From Actinacidiphila rubida (GTDB lineage: Bacteria; Actinomycetota; Actinomycetes; Streptomycetales; Streptomycetaceae), in NCBI RefSeq assembly GCF_900110255.1, contig NZ_FODD01000004.1:248001-312000 (forward strand): a stretch of 64,000 nt of DNA, written 5' to 3'. Shown in pieces: positions 52,241-61,679 of this stretch; within the stretch, counting starts at the first letter, position 1, and every line of letters starts with the position of its first letter. The notes under the pieces were generated by a model that ran no database searches, was not told where the DNA came from, and was given only the letters and a program-made list of their open reading frames with translations. The translations under genes and the position numbers were made by a program.

Positions 52241-52524
52241 CGGGCCCTCCGGCAGCGTGGACCGGCTGCGGGAGCCCTCCACGACCCGTGGGGCCGCGCC
52301 GGTGCTTGATGCTACCGAGCCCACCACGTGCGGCAGTCGAGCTCTCGCCGAGAGTGATCCCCATCACCCGTTCGAGGGACATCCGGTCGGGGATCATGAG
52401 CGCATACTTCCGGATTCGGCCACCCGCAAGCGGTCAGCGGCCGTCCGGACGACCTCCGGTGGCGGTGCTTCCGGGACGCCGGCGCGGCCGCCGCCGGTCC
52501 GGCGCGACGGCCCCCGGCGTCCGC

Positions 52525-53439
52525 TCAGCGCGGTCCGGACAGCCAGTGCGGGTCGATGGTTCCCTCGGCGACGATCACGGCCGGCCCGGTCATCTCGATC
52601 ATGCCGTCCGTGTCCTCGGCGATGACGAGGCGGCCGCCCGGTACGTCGACGGTGTAGGTCACCCGGCGGCCGGTGACCGCGGGGTCGAGGCCGTCACGGC
52701 GGGCCGCGGCGACCATGACGGCGCAGGCGCCGGTGCCGCACGAGCGGGTCTCGCCCGAGCCACGCTCGTGGACGCGCAGGGCGACATGGAGCGGGCCCCG
52801 GTCCACCACGAACTCCACGTTGGTGCCGTCGGGGTAGGCCGACCGCGGGCTCACCGCGGGCGCCCGCAGCAGGTCCCCGGCCTCGCCGAGCCCGTCCACG
52901 AACGCGACGGCGTGCGGGTTGCCCATGCTGACGTGGACCGCCGGCCAGCTGCGGTCGCCGACCGCCACGACCACCGGGTCGCCGGGCAGCTCCGCGCGGC
53001 CCATCCGCACGGTGACGGCCCCGGGCTCGCCGTCGTCGCCCTCCTTGGCGATGTGCACCTGCCGCACTCCGGCGCGGGTGGCGACGGCGAGGTCGCCCGC
53101 CTCGGCCAGTCCGGCGTGCTGGAGGTAGCGGGCGAAGACCCGTACGCCGTTGCCGCACATCTCGGCGATGCTGCCGTCGCTGTTGCGGTAGTCCATGAAC
53201 CATTCGGCCTCGGCCGCGAGTGCGGCGGCCTCGGGGTGAGCCGTAGAGCGGACCACGCGCAGCACTCCGTCGCCTCCGATGCCGGCACGGCGGTCGCACA
53301 GCCGGGCCACGTCGGAAGCGGACAGGTCGAGCAGACCGTCCGGGTCGGGGACGATCACGAAGTCGTTCTCGGTGCCGTGGCCCTTCAGGAAGGGCAGCGG
53401 CGAGGACGAGTCAGGGGTGCCGTGGTGCGCTTCAGTCAC
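52525..53439 (-). CDS. dapF: diaminopimelate epimerase
   Basis: A 304-residue cofactor-independent epimerase converting LL- to meso-diaminopimelate for lysine and cell wall synthesis. Both catalytic cysteines are present: EMCGNGVRVF near residue 92 and SCGTGACAV near residue 230. The substrate region GIGGDGVLRV and the internal repeat of the fold are intact. Length is normal for the family in actinobacteria. GTG at 53439 fits the N-terminus of the family; a longer GTG start at 53463 is possible but has no ribosome binding site. Confidence 0.95.
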   Translation of the reverse strand: MTEAHHGTPDSSSPLPFLKGHGTENDFVIVPDPDGLLDLSASDVARLCDRRAGIGGDGVLRVVRSTAHPEAAALAAEAEWFMDYRNSDGSIAEMCGNGVRVFARYLQHAGLAEAGDLAVATRAGVRQVHIAKEGDDGEPGAVTVRMGRAELPGDPVVVAVGDRSWPAVHVSMGNPHAVAFVDGLGEAGDLLRAPAVSPRSAYPDGTNVEFVVDRGPLHVALRVHERGSGETRSCGTGACAVMVAAARRDGLDPAVTGRRVTYTVDVPGGRLVIAEDTDGMIEMTGPAVIVAEGTIDPHWLSGPR

Positions 53440-53491
53440 GTCTCGATCGTACGCGGCACGCACGGACCGCCGCGTACGGAGGCCCGTGGCC

Positions 53492-53500
53492 TGTGGATAA
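53492..53500. promoter_or_regulatory. single DnaA-box sequence upstream of dapF
   Basis: TGTGGATAA, the complement of TTATCCACA, lies 53 bases upstream of dapF on the side of its promoter. It is the same 9-mer as in the recQ region. One copy can occur by chance. Confidence 0.35.
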
Positions 53501-53548
53501 CCCGCGGAGCCCCGGGGCGGCCCGGCGGGGCTGTGGTGACGGACGGCC

Positions 53549-54118
53549 TCAGCGCAGCCGCGCCACGCGCCAGACGGCGAGCAGCGCGAGCAGGACGATC
53601 ACCAGCGTGTACCCGGTGACGTAGCGCCAGTCGGGCCGCGAGCCCGAACCCCGCGGCGGCAGGCCGGGCCAGGTCTGGCCCGCGCGGCGGGCGGCCATCA
53701 GCCCCCACCCGGCGGCGCACAGGCACAGCAGCAGCCCCAGCATGGCCACGACGGGCCCAGCGTCCCCGGATTCGAAGGCCAGGGGGAAGGCGAACATCAG
53801 CGAGCCGCCGACGGCGAGCGCGGTGATCGGGGCGAGCTGCCAGAAGCGGAGTCGTCGCGCCGGCCTCAGCTCACGGAAGGACTGGGCGTCCTCCATCGCC
53901 GTCAACGCCTCGGCGGGGTCGAGCGGTTCGAGTTCGTCGAGCGGGCCCAGCGTCTCCAGCCCGTCGTGGCCCAGCGGGCCGTGCGGCTCGTCCGCGTCCA
54001 TGGCGCCGACCGGCTCCCTGGACGGGTGCGCGTCCGGGAAGCCCCGGTGCTCCCGCTCGGGCCCGGTCGCCGTCTCACGTCCCTGGGGGGTGTCGCGCGG
54101 GCCGGCTGCCATCGCCAC
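53549..54118 (-). CDS. hypothetical membrane protein
   Basis: A 189-residue protein. About 95 N-terminal residues are charged and Gly/Asp/Glu-rich (LGPLDELEPLDPAEALTAM). The rest contains three hydrophobic segments: ITALAVGGSLMFAFPLAF, VVAMLGLLLCLCAAGWGLMA and YTLVIVLLALLAVW. It is a membrane protein between miaA and dapF. No function is evident. GTG at 54118 is five bases from GGGAGGG; the ATG two codons later is equally possible. Confidence 0.8.
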   Translation of the reverse strand: MAMAAGPRDTPQGRETATGPEREHRGFPDAHPSREPVGAMDADEPHGPLGHDGLETLGPLDELEPLDPAEALTAMEDAQSFRELRPARRLRFWQLAPITALAVGGSLMFAFPLAFESGDAGPVVAMLGLLLCLCAAGWGLMAARRAGQTWPGLPPRGSGSRPDWRYVTGYTLVIVLLALLAVWRVARLR

Positions 54119-54216
54119 GCGCCCTCCCAAGTCTCCGACACCGTAGCTAGATCCCGATGATGGCACGGCGCGGAGGCCGGGCCGGGACGACAGAGCCTCC
54201 CGATGCCATCACGTGA

Positions 54217-55131
54217 TCAGGCTGTAACCGCTTCTTGGAGCAACCTCAGCACCTGCTCGGTGAGTTCCTGGCCCCTGGCGGCGAGCCAGTGGACGCGGGG
54301 GTCGCGGCGGAACCAGGAGTCCTGGCGGCGGGCGAAGCGCTTGGTGGCCCGCACCGTCTCGGCACGCGCCTGCTCCTCGGTGCACTCGCCGGCGAACGCG
54401 GACAGCACCTGCTGGTACCCCAGGGCCCGCGAGGCGGTGCGCCCTTCGCGCAGGCCGCGCTCTTCGAGCCCGCGGACCTCCGCCACCAGCCCGGCCTCCC
54501 ACATGCGGTCCACCCGCAGGGCGATGCGCTCGTCGAGCACGGGCCGCGGCACGTCGACGCCGACCTGCACGGTGTCGTAGACCGACTCGTGGCCGGGCAG
54601 GCTCGCGGTGAAGGGTCGCCCGGTGATCTCGATGACCTCCAGGGCGCGCACGATGCGGCGGCCGTTGCTCGGCAGGATGGCCAGCGCGGCCTGCGGGTCG
54701 ACGGCCGCGAGCCGGGCGTGCAGGGCCCCGGGGCCGCGGATCTCCAGCTCCTCCTCCAGGCGCGCGCGCACGGCCGCGTCGGTGCCGGGGAAGTCGAGTT
54801 GGTCGATCGCGGCGCGCACGTACAGGCCCGAACCGCCCACCAGGATCGGCACCTTGCCCGCTTCGTGCAGCCGCCCGATCTCGGCGCGGGCCAGGCGCTG
54901 GTAGTCGGCGACGTTGGCCGCCTCGGTGACGTCCCAGATGTCCAGCAGGTGGTGCGGGACGCCCCGGCGCTCGTCGGCGGTGAGCTTCGCGGTGCCGATG
55001 TCCATGCCGCGGTACAGCTGCATGGAGTCGGCGTTGATCACCTCGCCGTCCAGGGCGAGGGCGAGGTCGACGCCCAGGTCCGACTTCCCGGCGGCGGTGG
55101 GCCCGACGACAGCGATGACGCGCTTCTTCAC
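54217..55131 (-). CDS. miaA: tRNA dimethylallyltransferase
   Basis: A 304-residue MiaA that adds a dimethylallyl group to A37 of tRNAs reading UNN codons. Walker A is VVGPTAAGKSDLG, followed by the substrate motif EVINADSMQLYRGMDIGTAKL (quoted in part: INADSMQLYRGMDIG) and the zinc-free C-terminal part RRVRALE, LGYQQVL. It starts with GTG at 55131. miaB, whose product modifies the same base further, lies 1.5 kb upstream on the same strand. Confidence 0.97.
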   Translation of the reverse strand: MKKRVIAVVGPTAAGKSDLGVDLALALDGEVINADSMQLYRGMDIGTAKLTADERRGVPHHLLDIWDVTEAANVADYQRLARAEIGRLHEAGKVPILVGGSGLYVRAAIDQLDFPGTDAAVRARLEEELEIRGPGALHARLAAVDPQAALAILPSNGRRIVRALEVIEITGRPFTASLPGHESVYDTVQVGVDVPRPVLDERIALRVDRMWEAGLVAEVRGLEERGLREGRTASRALGYQQVLSAFAGECTEEQARAETVRATKRFARRQDSWFRRDPRVHWLAARGQELTEQVLRLLQEAVTA

Positions 55132-55384
55132 GGAGTCAGTCTCGCAAACAAACGGGGCCGTACGCGCCCTGGACGATCATCCCGCACGGGGCGCGGGCGG
55201 CCCGGCGCCTGGGTCGGTCAGGGGCTGCTGGCCGTGGCGACGCGAAAACAGCGGGTCGCGGGTATGGTCGGAGTTGGGAAGGGCGCTTTGAGGTGGTTTC
55301 GCCCTGTTCAGATGGTCGATGCCGCCGGGTGCGACGGCGCATTCCGCCCCTTCCCGAGCCGTCATCTCCGAGGGAAGGTGCCAG

Positions 55385-55612
55385 ATGAGCTTCATGGACA
55401 CGCTCAAGGACAAGCTGGGCATGTCGAAGGCGAAGACCGACGACATGATGCGCCAGCACGGCGACAAGGTCGACCAGGGCATCGACAAGGCCGGGCAGGC
55501 CGTCGACTCCAAGACCGGCGGCAAGCACAGCGACCAGGTCCAGACCGGCGTGGACAAGACGAAGGACGCCGCGCACAAGTACGGCGAGCAGGACGGCGGC
55601 GGCCAGTCCTGA
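55385..55612 (+). CDS. MT0933-like small antitoxin-type protein
   Basis: A 75-residue, highly charged protein with the pattern MDTLKDKLGMSKAKTDDMM, GIDKAGQAVDSKTGGKHSD and QTGVDKTKD. It resembles the MT0933 (Rv0909) antitoxin-like family of actinobacteria. No toxin gene is adjacent, so it is orphan or has another role. The ATG at 55385 follows GGGAAGG. It lies divergent from miaA after a 250-base gap and ends in a hairpin. Confidence 0.82.
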   Translation: MSFMDTLKDKLGMSKAKTDDMMRQHGDKVDQGIDKAGQAVDSKTGGKHSDQVQTGVDKTKDAAHKYGEQDGGGQS

Positions 55613-55649
55613 TGCCCGCCTGACCTCAGAGCGCCACCTGAACCGGACG

Positions 55650-55674
55650 GCCGCGGACCTCCACCATCCGCGGC
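55650..55674 (+). terminator. hairpin after the MT0933-like gene
   Basis: GCCGCGGA pairs with TCCGCGGC across a 9-base loop, and outer GGAC/GTCC can extend the stem. It lies 38 bases after the stop. Confidence 0.55.
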
Positions 55675-55686
55675 CTGTCCATGTCC

Positions 55687-55753
55687 GGCGCCCTTCCGTG
55701 CCGGGGCCCTATGACGGGGCCCCTTCCGTGACCGGGCCCCTTCCGTGACGGTG
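55687..55753. repeat. degenerate tandem repeats
   Basis: Three to four imperfect copies of a 17-base unit near GGCCCCTTCCGTGACCG lie in the gap between the MT0933-like gene and the convergent dioxygenase-like gene. They are non-coding. No function is visible. Confidence 0.6.
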
Positions 55754-55784
55754 CCCGCGCCGGCCCGCCGCGCGGGCGGCGGCC

Positions 55785-56504
55785 TCAGGTCCAGGCGGCG
55801 ACGAAGTAGCCGACGCCGTAGGGCGCCGAGTCGTGGAGCAGCTCGCCCGTCAGATGTGCGTCCTCCGCGGCGCCCGCGAGCACCTGCCAGGGCGCTCGGC
55901 CTCCGGCCTTGAGTTCCTGCGCCAGCGCGACGTCGAGGTCCGCCAGAATGCGTATGTCCGCCCCGGCCAGCGCGGCGGCCACGGCCGCGTCGAAGCCCTC
56001 GGCGCGCTCGTCCAGATAGCCGGGCGCCTTCAGGGAGCGGCAGGCGGTGCCGTCGCCCATCACCAGCAGCGCCACCCGTTCGGCGGACGCGGCCACCGCG
56101 CGGCCGGCCGCCGCGCACGTCTCCGGCGCCAGCTGCTCCCCCACTCCGAGGCCCTCCACGGGCGCCGCGCTCCATCCGCGCAGCAGCCACGCGGCCACGG
56201 CCAGGGAGGCCGGCAGCGGCGCGGCGTCCGCGTCCTGCGGCGTCGCCGGGCCGGCCGTCCCCAGAGTGACGTCGAGGTCGACGCCGAAGGGGCGGAAGGA
56301 CCCGGACGTGCCGGGCGGGAAGACTCCCCGGCCCGGGCGCCGCGCGGGTCCGATCACGACGAGCCGTTCGGGCCGCGAGGCGGCGAGCACGCCGACCGCG
56401 TCCTGGCACGCCGCCCGGAGCCCGTCGAGTTCCGGCGCGGCTCCCGCGGCGACCTCGGGCACGAGCAGCGGCGGGCACGGGCACACGGCGGCGGCGACAA
56501 GCAT
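55785..56504 (-). CDS. class III extradiol dioxygenase-like protein
   Basis: A 239-residue protein resembling the catalytic subunit fold of class III extradiol dioxygenases (LigB/MEMO group), with VAAAVCPCPPLLVPEV at the N-terminus and VALLVMGDGTACRSL and GVGYFVAAW near the C-terminus. In LigB-like enzymes two His and a Glu hold iron; here those His cannot be matched with confidence, so it may not be an active dioxygenase. Actinobacterial homologues beside miaB are usually annotated this way. ATG at 56504 has a weak AGGG upstream. Confidence 0.8.
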   Translation of the reverse strand: MLVAAAVCPCPPLLVPEVAAGAAPELDGLRAACQDAVGVLAASRPERLVVIGPARRPGRGVFPPGTSGSFRPFGVDLDVTLGTAGPATPQDADAAPLPASLAVAAWLLRGWSAAPVEGLGVGEQLAPETCAAAGRAVAASAERVALLVMGDGTACRSLKAPGYLDERAEGFDAAVAAALAGADIRILADLDVALAQELKAGGRAPWQVLAGAAEDAHLTGELLHDSAPYGVGYFVAAWT

Positions 56505-56650
56505 GTGCGGAACCCTACCCGCGCCGCCCACGACGCCCGCGCCGACGCCCGGCCGACCTGGCGCCCAGGTGAACCGCGCTCGGTCGAGAAACGCGGCCCC
56601 CCGTCAGTCCGGGCAGCAGCACCGGGTCAGTCGAGGCCGCGGCACCGCGC

Positions 56651-58147
56651 TCAGTCCACGGAGCAGCCCGCGACCGGTGCCGGCACCGGCGCGGGGGCGC
56701 CGACGGTCGGCAGGCCCAGCATCACGCCGGCCGGCTTGGGAGGTGCGGCGTTGCGCCGCTCCCAGGCGTCACCGGCGCGGGTGCGGCGCACCGACAGCGC
56801 GGGCTTCTCGGCGAGCAGGTGGTGCGGGGCGGCGTAGGTGATCTCGACGGTCACCATGTCGCCCGGGCGGACGGGCTCCGCGGGACGCTCGAAGTGGACC
56901 AGGCGGTTGTCGGGAGCCCGGCCGGACAGGCGGTGCGTCGCGTCGTCCTTGCGGCCCTCGCCCTCGGCGACCAGCACCTCGAGGGTGCGGCCGACCTGCT
57001 TCTTGTTCTCCTCCCAGGAGATCTCCTCCTGGAGCGCCACCAGCCGCTCGTACCGCGCCTGGACGACGGCCTTGGGGATCTGGTCCTCCATGTCGGCGGC
57101 GGGCGTGCCGGGGCGCTTGCTGTACTGGAACGTGAACGCCTGCGTGAACCGCGCCTGCCGCACCACATGCAGCGTCTGCTCGAAGTCCTCCTCGGTCTCA
57201 CCGGGGAAGCCGACGATGATGTCCGTGGTGATGGCCGCGTCGGGCATGGCGGCGCGGACCTTCTCGATGATGCCGAGGTAGCGGTCCTGGCGGTAGGAGC
57301 GCCGCATCGCCTTCAGGACGCGGTCGGAGCCGGACTGCAGGGGCATGTGCAGCTGGTGCATCACGGTGGGCGTCTCGGCCATGGCGGCGATCACGTCGTC
57401 GGTGAAGTCCCGCGGGTGCGGCGAGGTGAAGCGGATCCGCTCCAGCCCGTCGACCGCTCCGGTGGCCCGCAGCAGCTTGCTGAACGCCTCGCGGTCGCCG
57501 ATGTCGGAGCCGTACGCGTTGACGTTCTGGCCGAGCAGCGTGACCTCGACGACGCCCTCGCCGACCAGCGCCTCGACCTCGGCGAGCACGTCGCCCGGCC
57601 GGCGGTCCTTCTCCTTGCCGCGCAGCGCGGGGACGATGCAGAACGTGCAGGTGTTGTTGCAGCCGACGGAGATCGCCACCCAGGCCGCGTAGGCGGACTC
57701 GCGGCGCGACGGGAGCGTGGAGGGGAACGTCTCCAGGGACTCGACGATCTCGACCTGCGCCTCCTCCGCGATCCTCGCCCGCTCGAGGAGCACCGGCAGC
57801 TGCCCGATGTTGTGGGTGCCGAAGACCACATCGACCCAGGGCGCGCGCTTGACGATGGTGTCGCGGTCCTTCTGCGCCAGGCAGCCGCCGACCGCGATCT
57901 GCATCCCGGGCCGGGCCGCCTTCTTGGGCACGAGCTGGCCGAGGTTGCCGTAGAGGCGGTTGTCGGCGTTCTCCCGCACCGCACAGGTGTTGAACACGAC
58001 GACGTCCGCGCCGTCGGCCCCCTCGGGCGCGCGCACGTACCCGGCGTCCTCCAGGAGGCCGGAGAGGCGTTCGGAGTCGTGCACGTTCATCTGGCACCCA
58101 TAGGTGCGGATCTCGTAGCTGCGAATGGGTGCGTCCTGCGCGGTCAT
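56651..58147 (-). CDS. miaB: tRNA (N6-isopentenyl adenosine-C2) methylthiotransferase
   Basis: A 498-residue radical-SAM enzyme that adds a methylthio group to C2 of the A37 base modified by MiaA. The UPF0004 domain has [22 protein letters not shown] and VGGCLAQ, giving the three cysteines of the auxiliary cluster. The radical-SAM motif CNNTCTFC is at about residue 170. A C-terminal TRAM domain follows ([14 protein letters not shown]). The ATG at 58147 follows TGGAGGGC. It is upstream of miaA on the same strand, with two genes between. Confidence 0.97.
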   Translation of the reverse strand: MTAQDAPIRSYEIRTYGCQMNVHDSERLSGLLEDAGYVRAPEGADGADVVVFNTCAVRENADNRLYGNLGQLVPKKAARPGMQIAVGGCLAQKDRDTIVKRAPWVDVVFGTHNIGQLPVLLERARIAEEAQVEIVESLETFPSTLPSRRESAYAAWVAISVGCNNTCTFCIVPALRGKEKDRRPGDVLAEVEALVGEGVVEVTLLGQNVNAYGSDIGDREAFSKLLRATGAVDGLERIRFTSPHPRDFTDDVIAAMAETPTVMHQLHMPLQSGSDRVLKAMRRSYRQDRYLGIIEKVRAAMPDAAITTDIIVGFPGETEEDFEQTLHVVRQARFTQAFTFQYSKRPGTPAADMEDQIPKAVVQARYERLVALQEEISWEENKKQVGRTLEVLVAEGEGRKDDATHRLSGRAPDNRLVHFERPAEPVRPGDMVTVEITYAAPHHLLAEKPALSVRRTRAGDAWERRNAAPPKPAGVMLGLPTVGAPAPVPAPVAGCSVD

Positions 58148-58229
58148 GCCCTCCAGAGTAGGTGGTCGCGGGGACAGCCAAGGAACCCGTTCGGCGTACC
58201 GGCCGCCCCCTCCAGGTCCGCTGCCGGTG

Positions 58230-59057
58230 TCAGCGTTCGGGCTCCCCGTCGTGCGACTCCTCCCTGGACAGCAGCGCCGCCGGCGCGGGCGACGCCCCCA
58301 CCGAGGGCTTCGCGCCGTGACCGTCGCCGCCGTGCCGGCCGCGGTTCTCCTCCGCGACGAACTCCTGGACCGCGCGGGCACTGTCCAGCAGCTGGGCCGG
58401 GAAGACGATCGTGCTGTTCTTCTCCGCCGCGATCTCGCCGAGGATCTGCAGGTTGCGGAGCTGGAGGGCCACCGGATGGTCGGCGATGACGTCCGCCGCC
58501 TCGGCCAGCCGGTCGGCGCTGAGCGCCTCGCCCTCGGCCGCGATGATCTTCGCGCGCTTCTCCCGCTCGGCCTCGGCCTGCCGTGCCATGGCCCGCTGCA
58601 TCGTCACCGGCAGCTCGATGTCCTTCAGCTCGACCAGGGACACGAACACGCCCCACTGCTGGGTGGTGCGGTCGAGGATCTCCCGGATGGCGAGGTTGAG
58701 CGTCTGGGTGTCGGTCAGCACCTGGTCCAGGAGCGAGCGGCCGACGATGTTCCGTACGGTCGTCTGCGCGATCTGGCCGACCGCCGCGGAGACGTTCTCG
58801 ATCTCCACGATGGACTTCACCGCGTCGACCCGCCGGTAGTAGGCCACCGCGGCCACCCCGATCGAGACGTTGTCCTGGGTGATCACCTGCTGCGACGGCA
58901 CCGGCATGGTGACCGTGCGCAGGCTGACCTTCATCATGCGGTCGCTGATCGGGATCATGAGATGGAAGCCGGGCTTGCGGACCCCGTGCAGCCGCCCCAG
59001 CCGGAACACCACACCGCGCTCGTACTGCCGCACGACGGCGACTCCCAGATTCGGCAT
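58230..59057 (-). CDS. stomatin/slipin (SPFH, band 7) protein
   Basis: A 275-residue SPFH-domain protein. The N-terminus has no clear long membrane helix, but [19 protein letters not shown] is the classic slipin start, and a strong SPFH core follows ([34 protein letters not shown]). A helical tail with [16 protein letters not shown] is typical. Such proteins form rings at membranes and can tether proteases. No NfeD partner is adjacent. The ATG at 59057 follows GGAGGCGGAC. Confidence 0.93.
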   Translation of the reverse strand: MPNLGVAVVRQYERGVVFRLGRLHGVRKPGFHLMIPISDRMMKVSLRTVTMPVPSQQVITQDNVSIGVAAVAYYRRVDAVKSIVEIENVSAAVGQIAQTTVRNIVGRSLLDQVLTDTQTLNLAIREILDRTTQQWGVFVSLVELKDIELPVTMQRAMARQAEAEREKRAKIIAAEGEALSADRLAEAADVIADHPVALQLRNLQILGEIAAEKNSTIVFPAQLLDSARAVQEFVAEENRGRHGGDGHGAKPSVGASPAPAALLSREESHDGEPER

Positions 59058-59143
59058 GTCCGCCTCCTCCTGTCGGCCCCCTCCTCCAGCATCGCTCCGC
59101 TCGGCCTTCCGCGGACCGGCGCGGCCTGGCAGGATCCCGCTCC

Positions 59144-60178
59144 ATGAACGTCACCGGCCTGGGCGCACGCACACGCGGCCGGCTCCGCGCGCACGTGCAC
59201 CGGGCCGGCGGGCGGCGGCGCGTGCTGCAGGCGGTCCTGGCCGGGGCGTCGGCGCTCGCGCTGCTGCTGTGGTGGCTGCTGCCGTCGCAGGGACCCTCGT
59301 ACCCGCACCGGCCGCTCTCGCTGGCCACAGGCGTCGCCAACGGCGTCTACGAGACGTACGGGAAGCTGCTCAAGGCCGACCTGCGGACGGCATTGCCGGG
59401 CGTGCGGGTCGACCTGCTCCAGACCGAGGGGTCGGTCGACAACATCAAGCGGGTCGCCTCGGGCAAGGCGGACTTCACCATCGCCGCGGCCGACGCCGTG
59501 GCGAACTACCACGGGCCGGGGAAGGCCGATCTGCGGGCCTGCGCGCGGCTCTACGACGACTACATGCAGCTGGTGGTGCCGCGCGACTCCACCGTGACGT
59601 CGGCCCGCGACCTGCGCGGCAAGACCGTCGGCATCGGCCAGGCGGACTCGGGCGTCAGCCTGATCACACGGCGGCTGCTCACCGCGGCGGGCCTGGACGT
59701 CACCAAGGACGTGAAGGCCGTGCCCGTGGGCATCGACCAGGCGCCCGCGATGCTGCTCAGCGGCCGGCTCGACGCCTTCTTCTGGTCGGGCGGCCTGCCG
59801 ACCGCCGCCATCGCGGCGATGGCCAACCCCGTGCCCAGGATCCGGCTGGTGCAGCTCGGTGACCTGGTGCCCAGGCTCCACACCATGGGCAGCCAGATGC
59901 AGTACTACCGGCAGGCGGTCATGCCGGCCGACGCCTACCCCAAGGTGCAGGACGGGCAGACGATCGCGACCATCGCCGTCGCGAACCTGCTGGTCACCAC
60001 CGACCACGCGGACACCGGGCTGGTCGAGCGGCTGACCCGGGCGGTGATCGACAGCAGGGACGCGATCGGCAAGGAGGTGCACGCGGCCCAGCTGGTGGAC
60101 CTGCGGACCGCGGTGTTCACCGATCCGCTGCCGCTGCACACGGGTGCGGAGCGCTACTACCGCTCGGTCAAGCCGTAG
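59144..60178 (+). CDS. TAXI-family TRAP-type solute-binding protein
   Basis: A 344-residue TAXI-type periplasmic-binding-like protein. A single N-terminal hydrophobic segment ([17 protein letters not shown]) should anchor it to the membrane with the binding domain outside. Core motifs are [51 protein letters not shown] and [17 protein letters not shown]. These bind small organic acids for TRAP transporters, but no TRAP permease genes are adjacent. A two-component system is next door, so it may act as a sensor partner. The ATG at 59144 has no strong ribosome binding site. Confidence 0.9.
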   Translation: MNVTGLGARTRGRLRAHVHRAGGRRRVLQAVLAGASALALLLWWLLPSQGPSYPHRPLSLATGVANGVYETYGKLLKADLRTALPGVRVDLLQTEGSVDNIKRVASGKADFTIAAADAVANYHGPGKADLRACARLYDDYMQLVVPRDSTVTSARDLRGKTVGIGQADSGVSLITRRLLTAAGLDVTKDVKAVPVGIDQAPAMLLSGRLDAFFWSGGLPTAAIAAMANPVPRIRLVQLGDLVPRLHTMGSQMQYYRQAVMPADAYPKVQDGQTIATIAVANLLVTTDHADTGLVERLTRAVIDSRDAIGKEVHAAQLVDLRTAVFTDPLPLHTGAERYYRSVKP

Positions 60179-60227
60179 CGGACACGGCGGCCCCGGGGAC
60201 GCGGCCGCGCTCCCGGCCCGGCGGTGC

Positions 60228-61655
60228 TCAGCCGGTGGGGACGGGCGCGGTGCGCGGGACCGTCAGGACGACCTCCAGGCCGTGCGGCTCGCGCTTGGTG
60301 TAGGAGATGGCCCCGCCGCCCTGGCTGAGCAGGGCGCGGGCGATGGACAGCCCGAGGCCCGAGCCGTGCACGTTCTGGTGGCGGGCGCTGCGCCAGAACC
60401 GGTCGCCGATGCGGTCGATCTCGTCGTCGGCGAGCCCGGGGCCGTGGTCCGCGACACGAACCGCCACCTGATCCAGGCCGCCGTCCACCGCGACCGTGAC
60501 CGACTCCCCCACAGGGGTGAACTTGATCGCGTTGTCGAGCACCGCGTCCAGCGCGCTGGACAGCGCGACCTTGTCCGCCCAGGCCTCCACCGGGCTGTCG
60601 CCGGTCGCGACGCGGAACGTCAGCGTCACCCCCGCGTGTTCCGCGGCCGCCTCCCAGGCCGCGGCCCGGACGCGGGCCAGCTCGGCGATGTCGGTGACCG
60701 CCAGGTGGCTGCCGGAGCGCTCCGCGACGGCCAGGCCGAGCAGGTCGTCCAGCACCTGGGCGAGGCGGTGGCCCTCCTCCTTGACCGACTCGGCCTCGGT
60801 GTGGCCGGCCGGAAGTTCGAGGCCGAGCAGCTCGATCCGCAGCAGCAGCGCCGACAGCGGGTTGCGCAGCTGGTGGGAGGCGTCCGCGACGAAGGCGCGC
60901 TGCTGTTCCAGGACCGCCTCGACGTTGTCGGCCATCTCGTTGAACGAGCGGGCGAGCCGGCGCAGCTCCGGGGGGCCGCCGGCGGCCCCCACCCGGGAGG
61001 CCATCCGGCCGGTGGCGATGTCGTGCGTGACCCGGTCCAGCTTGGCGACGGGCAGCAGCACCCAGGCCGTCAGGCGGACCGCGAAGAGCATGGCGATCGC
61101 CATGGCCGCCAGCTCGCCGGCGATCAGCAGCAGCCAGCCGTGCAGGATCCTGCCCCGCAGGGCGCCGGTCGGGGACTCGGTGACGACCACCGCGACGACG
61201 TCGCCGTCCCGCACGATCGGGGAGGCGATGGCCAGTTCGCGGCTCTGCCAGGGCCACACCTGCTCCGGGTCGTGGGCGCGCCGGCCCAGCAGCGCGGAGT
61301 AGTAGGCGTCGAAGAGCTCGCCGTCGACCGGCATCCGCCAGCCCGCCGGAGCGGCGGCCATGGCCGTGCGGTCGCGGTAGAAGACGCCCGCGCTGATGCC
61401 GTAGAGCTGCTGATAGCGGTCGAGTTCGGTGCGCAGGGTGTGCAGCCGCTCGGCGTCCGCGCTGTCGACCTCGGTCCCCTCGCCGTGCGCGGTGACGAAC
61501 TGCGCGAGCGCGGCGAAGCGCGTCGTGTCGTCGATCCGGTCGACGACGACGCGCTGCTGCTGGGCCGCCGCCTGGCTGGCGGCCAGCGGGAAGCCCAGCG
61601 CCAGCAGGACGCCGGCCATCAGCACGATGAGCAGCGGCAGCAGTCGGGTGCGCAC
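60228..61655 (-). CDS. two-component sensor histidine kinase
   Basis: A 475-residue kinase. Two membrane segments (LLPLLIVLMAGVLLALGF, LLLIAGELAAMAIAMLF) flank an external sensor domain of about 130 residues. A HAMP domain and HisKA follow, with the His in VADASHQLRNPL. The ATPase has DNAIKFTP, DHGPGLADDE and HGSGLGLSIARAL. The GTG at 61655 follows GGAGGCACCGCC. It lies 24 bases after the response regulator gene in one operon, facing the TAXI gene. Confidence 0.94.
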   Translation of the reverse strand: MRTRLLPLLIVLMAGVLLALGFPLAASQAAAQQQRVVVDRIDDTTRFAALAQFVTAHGEGTEVDSADAERLHTLRTELDRYQQLYGISAGVFYRDRTAMAAAPAGWRMPVDGELFDAYYSALLGRRAHDPEQVWPWQSRELAIASPIVRDGDVVAVVVTESPTGALRGRILHGWLLLIAGELAAMAIAMLFAVRLTAWVLLPVAKLDRVTHDIATGRMASRVGAAGGPPELRRLARSFNEMADNVEAVLEQQRAFVADASHQLRNPLSALLLRIELLGLELPAGHTEAESVKEEGHRLAQVLDDLLGLAVAERSGSHLAVTDIAELARVRAAAWEAAAEHAGVTLTFRVATGDSPVEAWADKVALSSALDAVLDNAIKFTPVGESVTVAVDGGLDQVAVRVADHGPGLADDEIDRIGDRFWRSARHQNVHGSGLGLSIARALLSQGGGAISYTKREPHGLEVVLTVPRTAPVPTG

Positions 61656-61679
61656 GGCGGTGCCTCCGGACGGGCTCGG

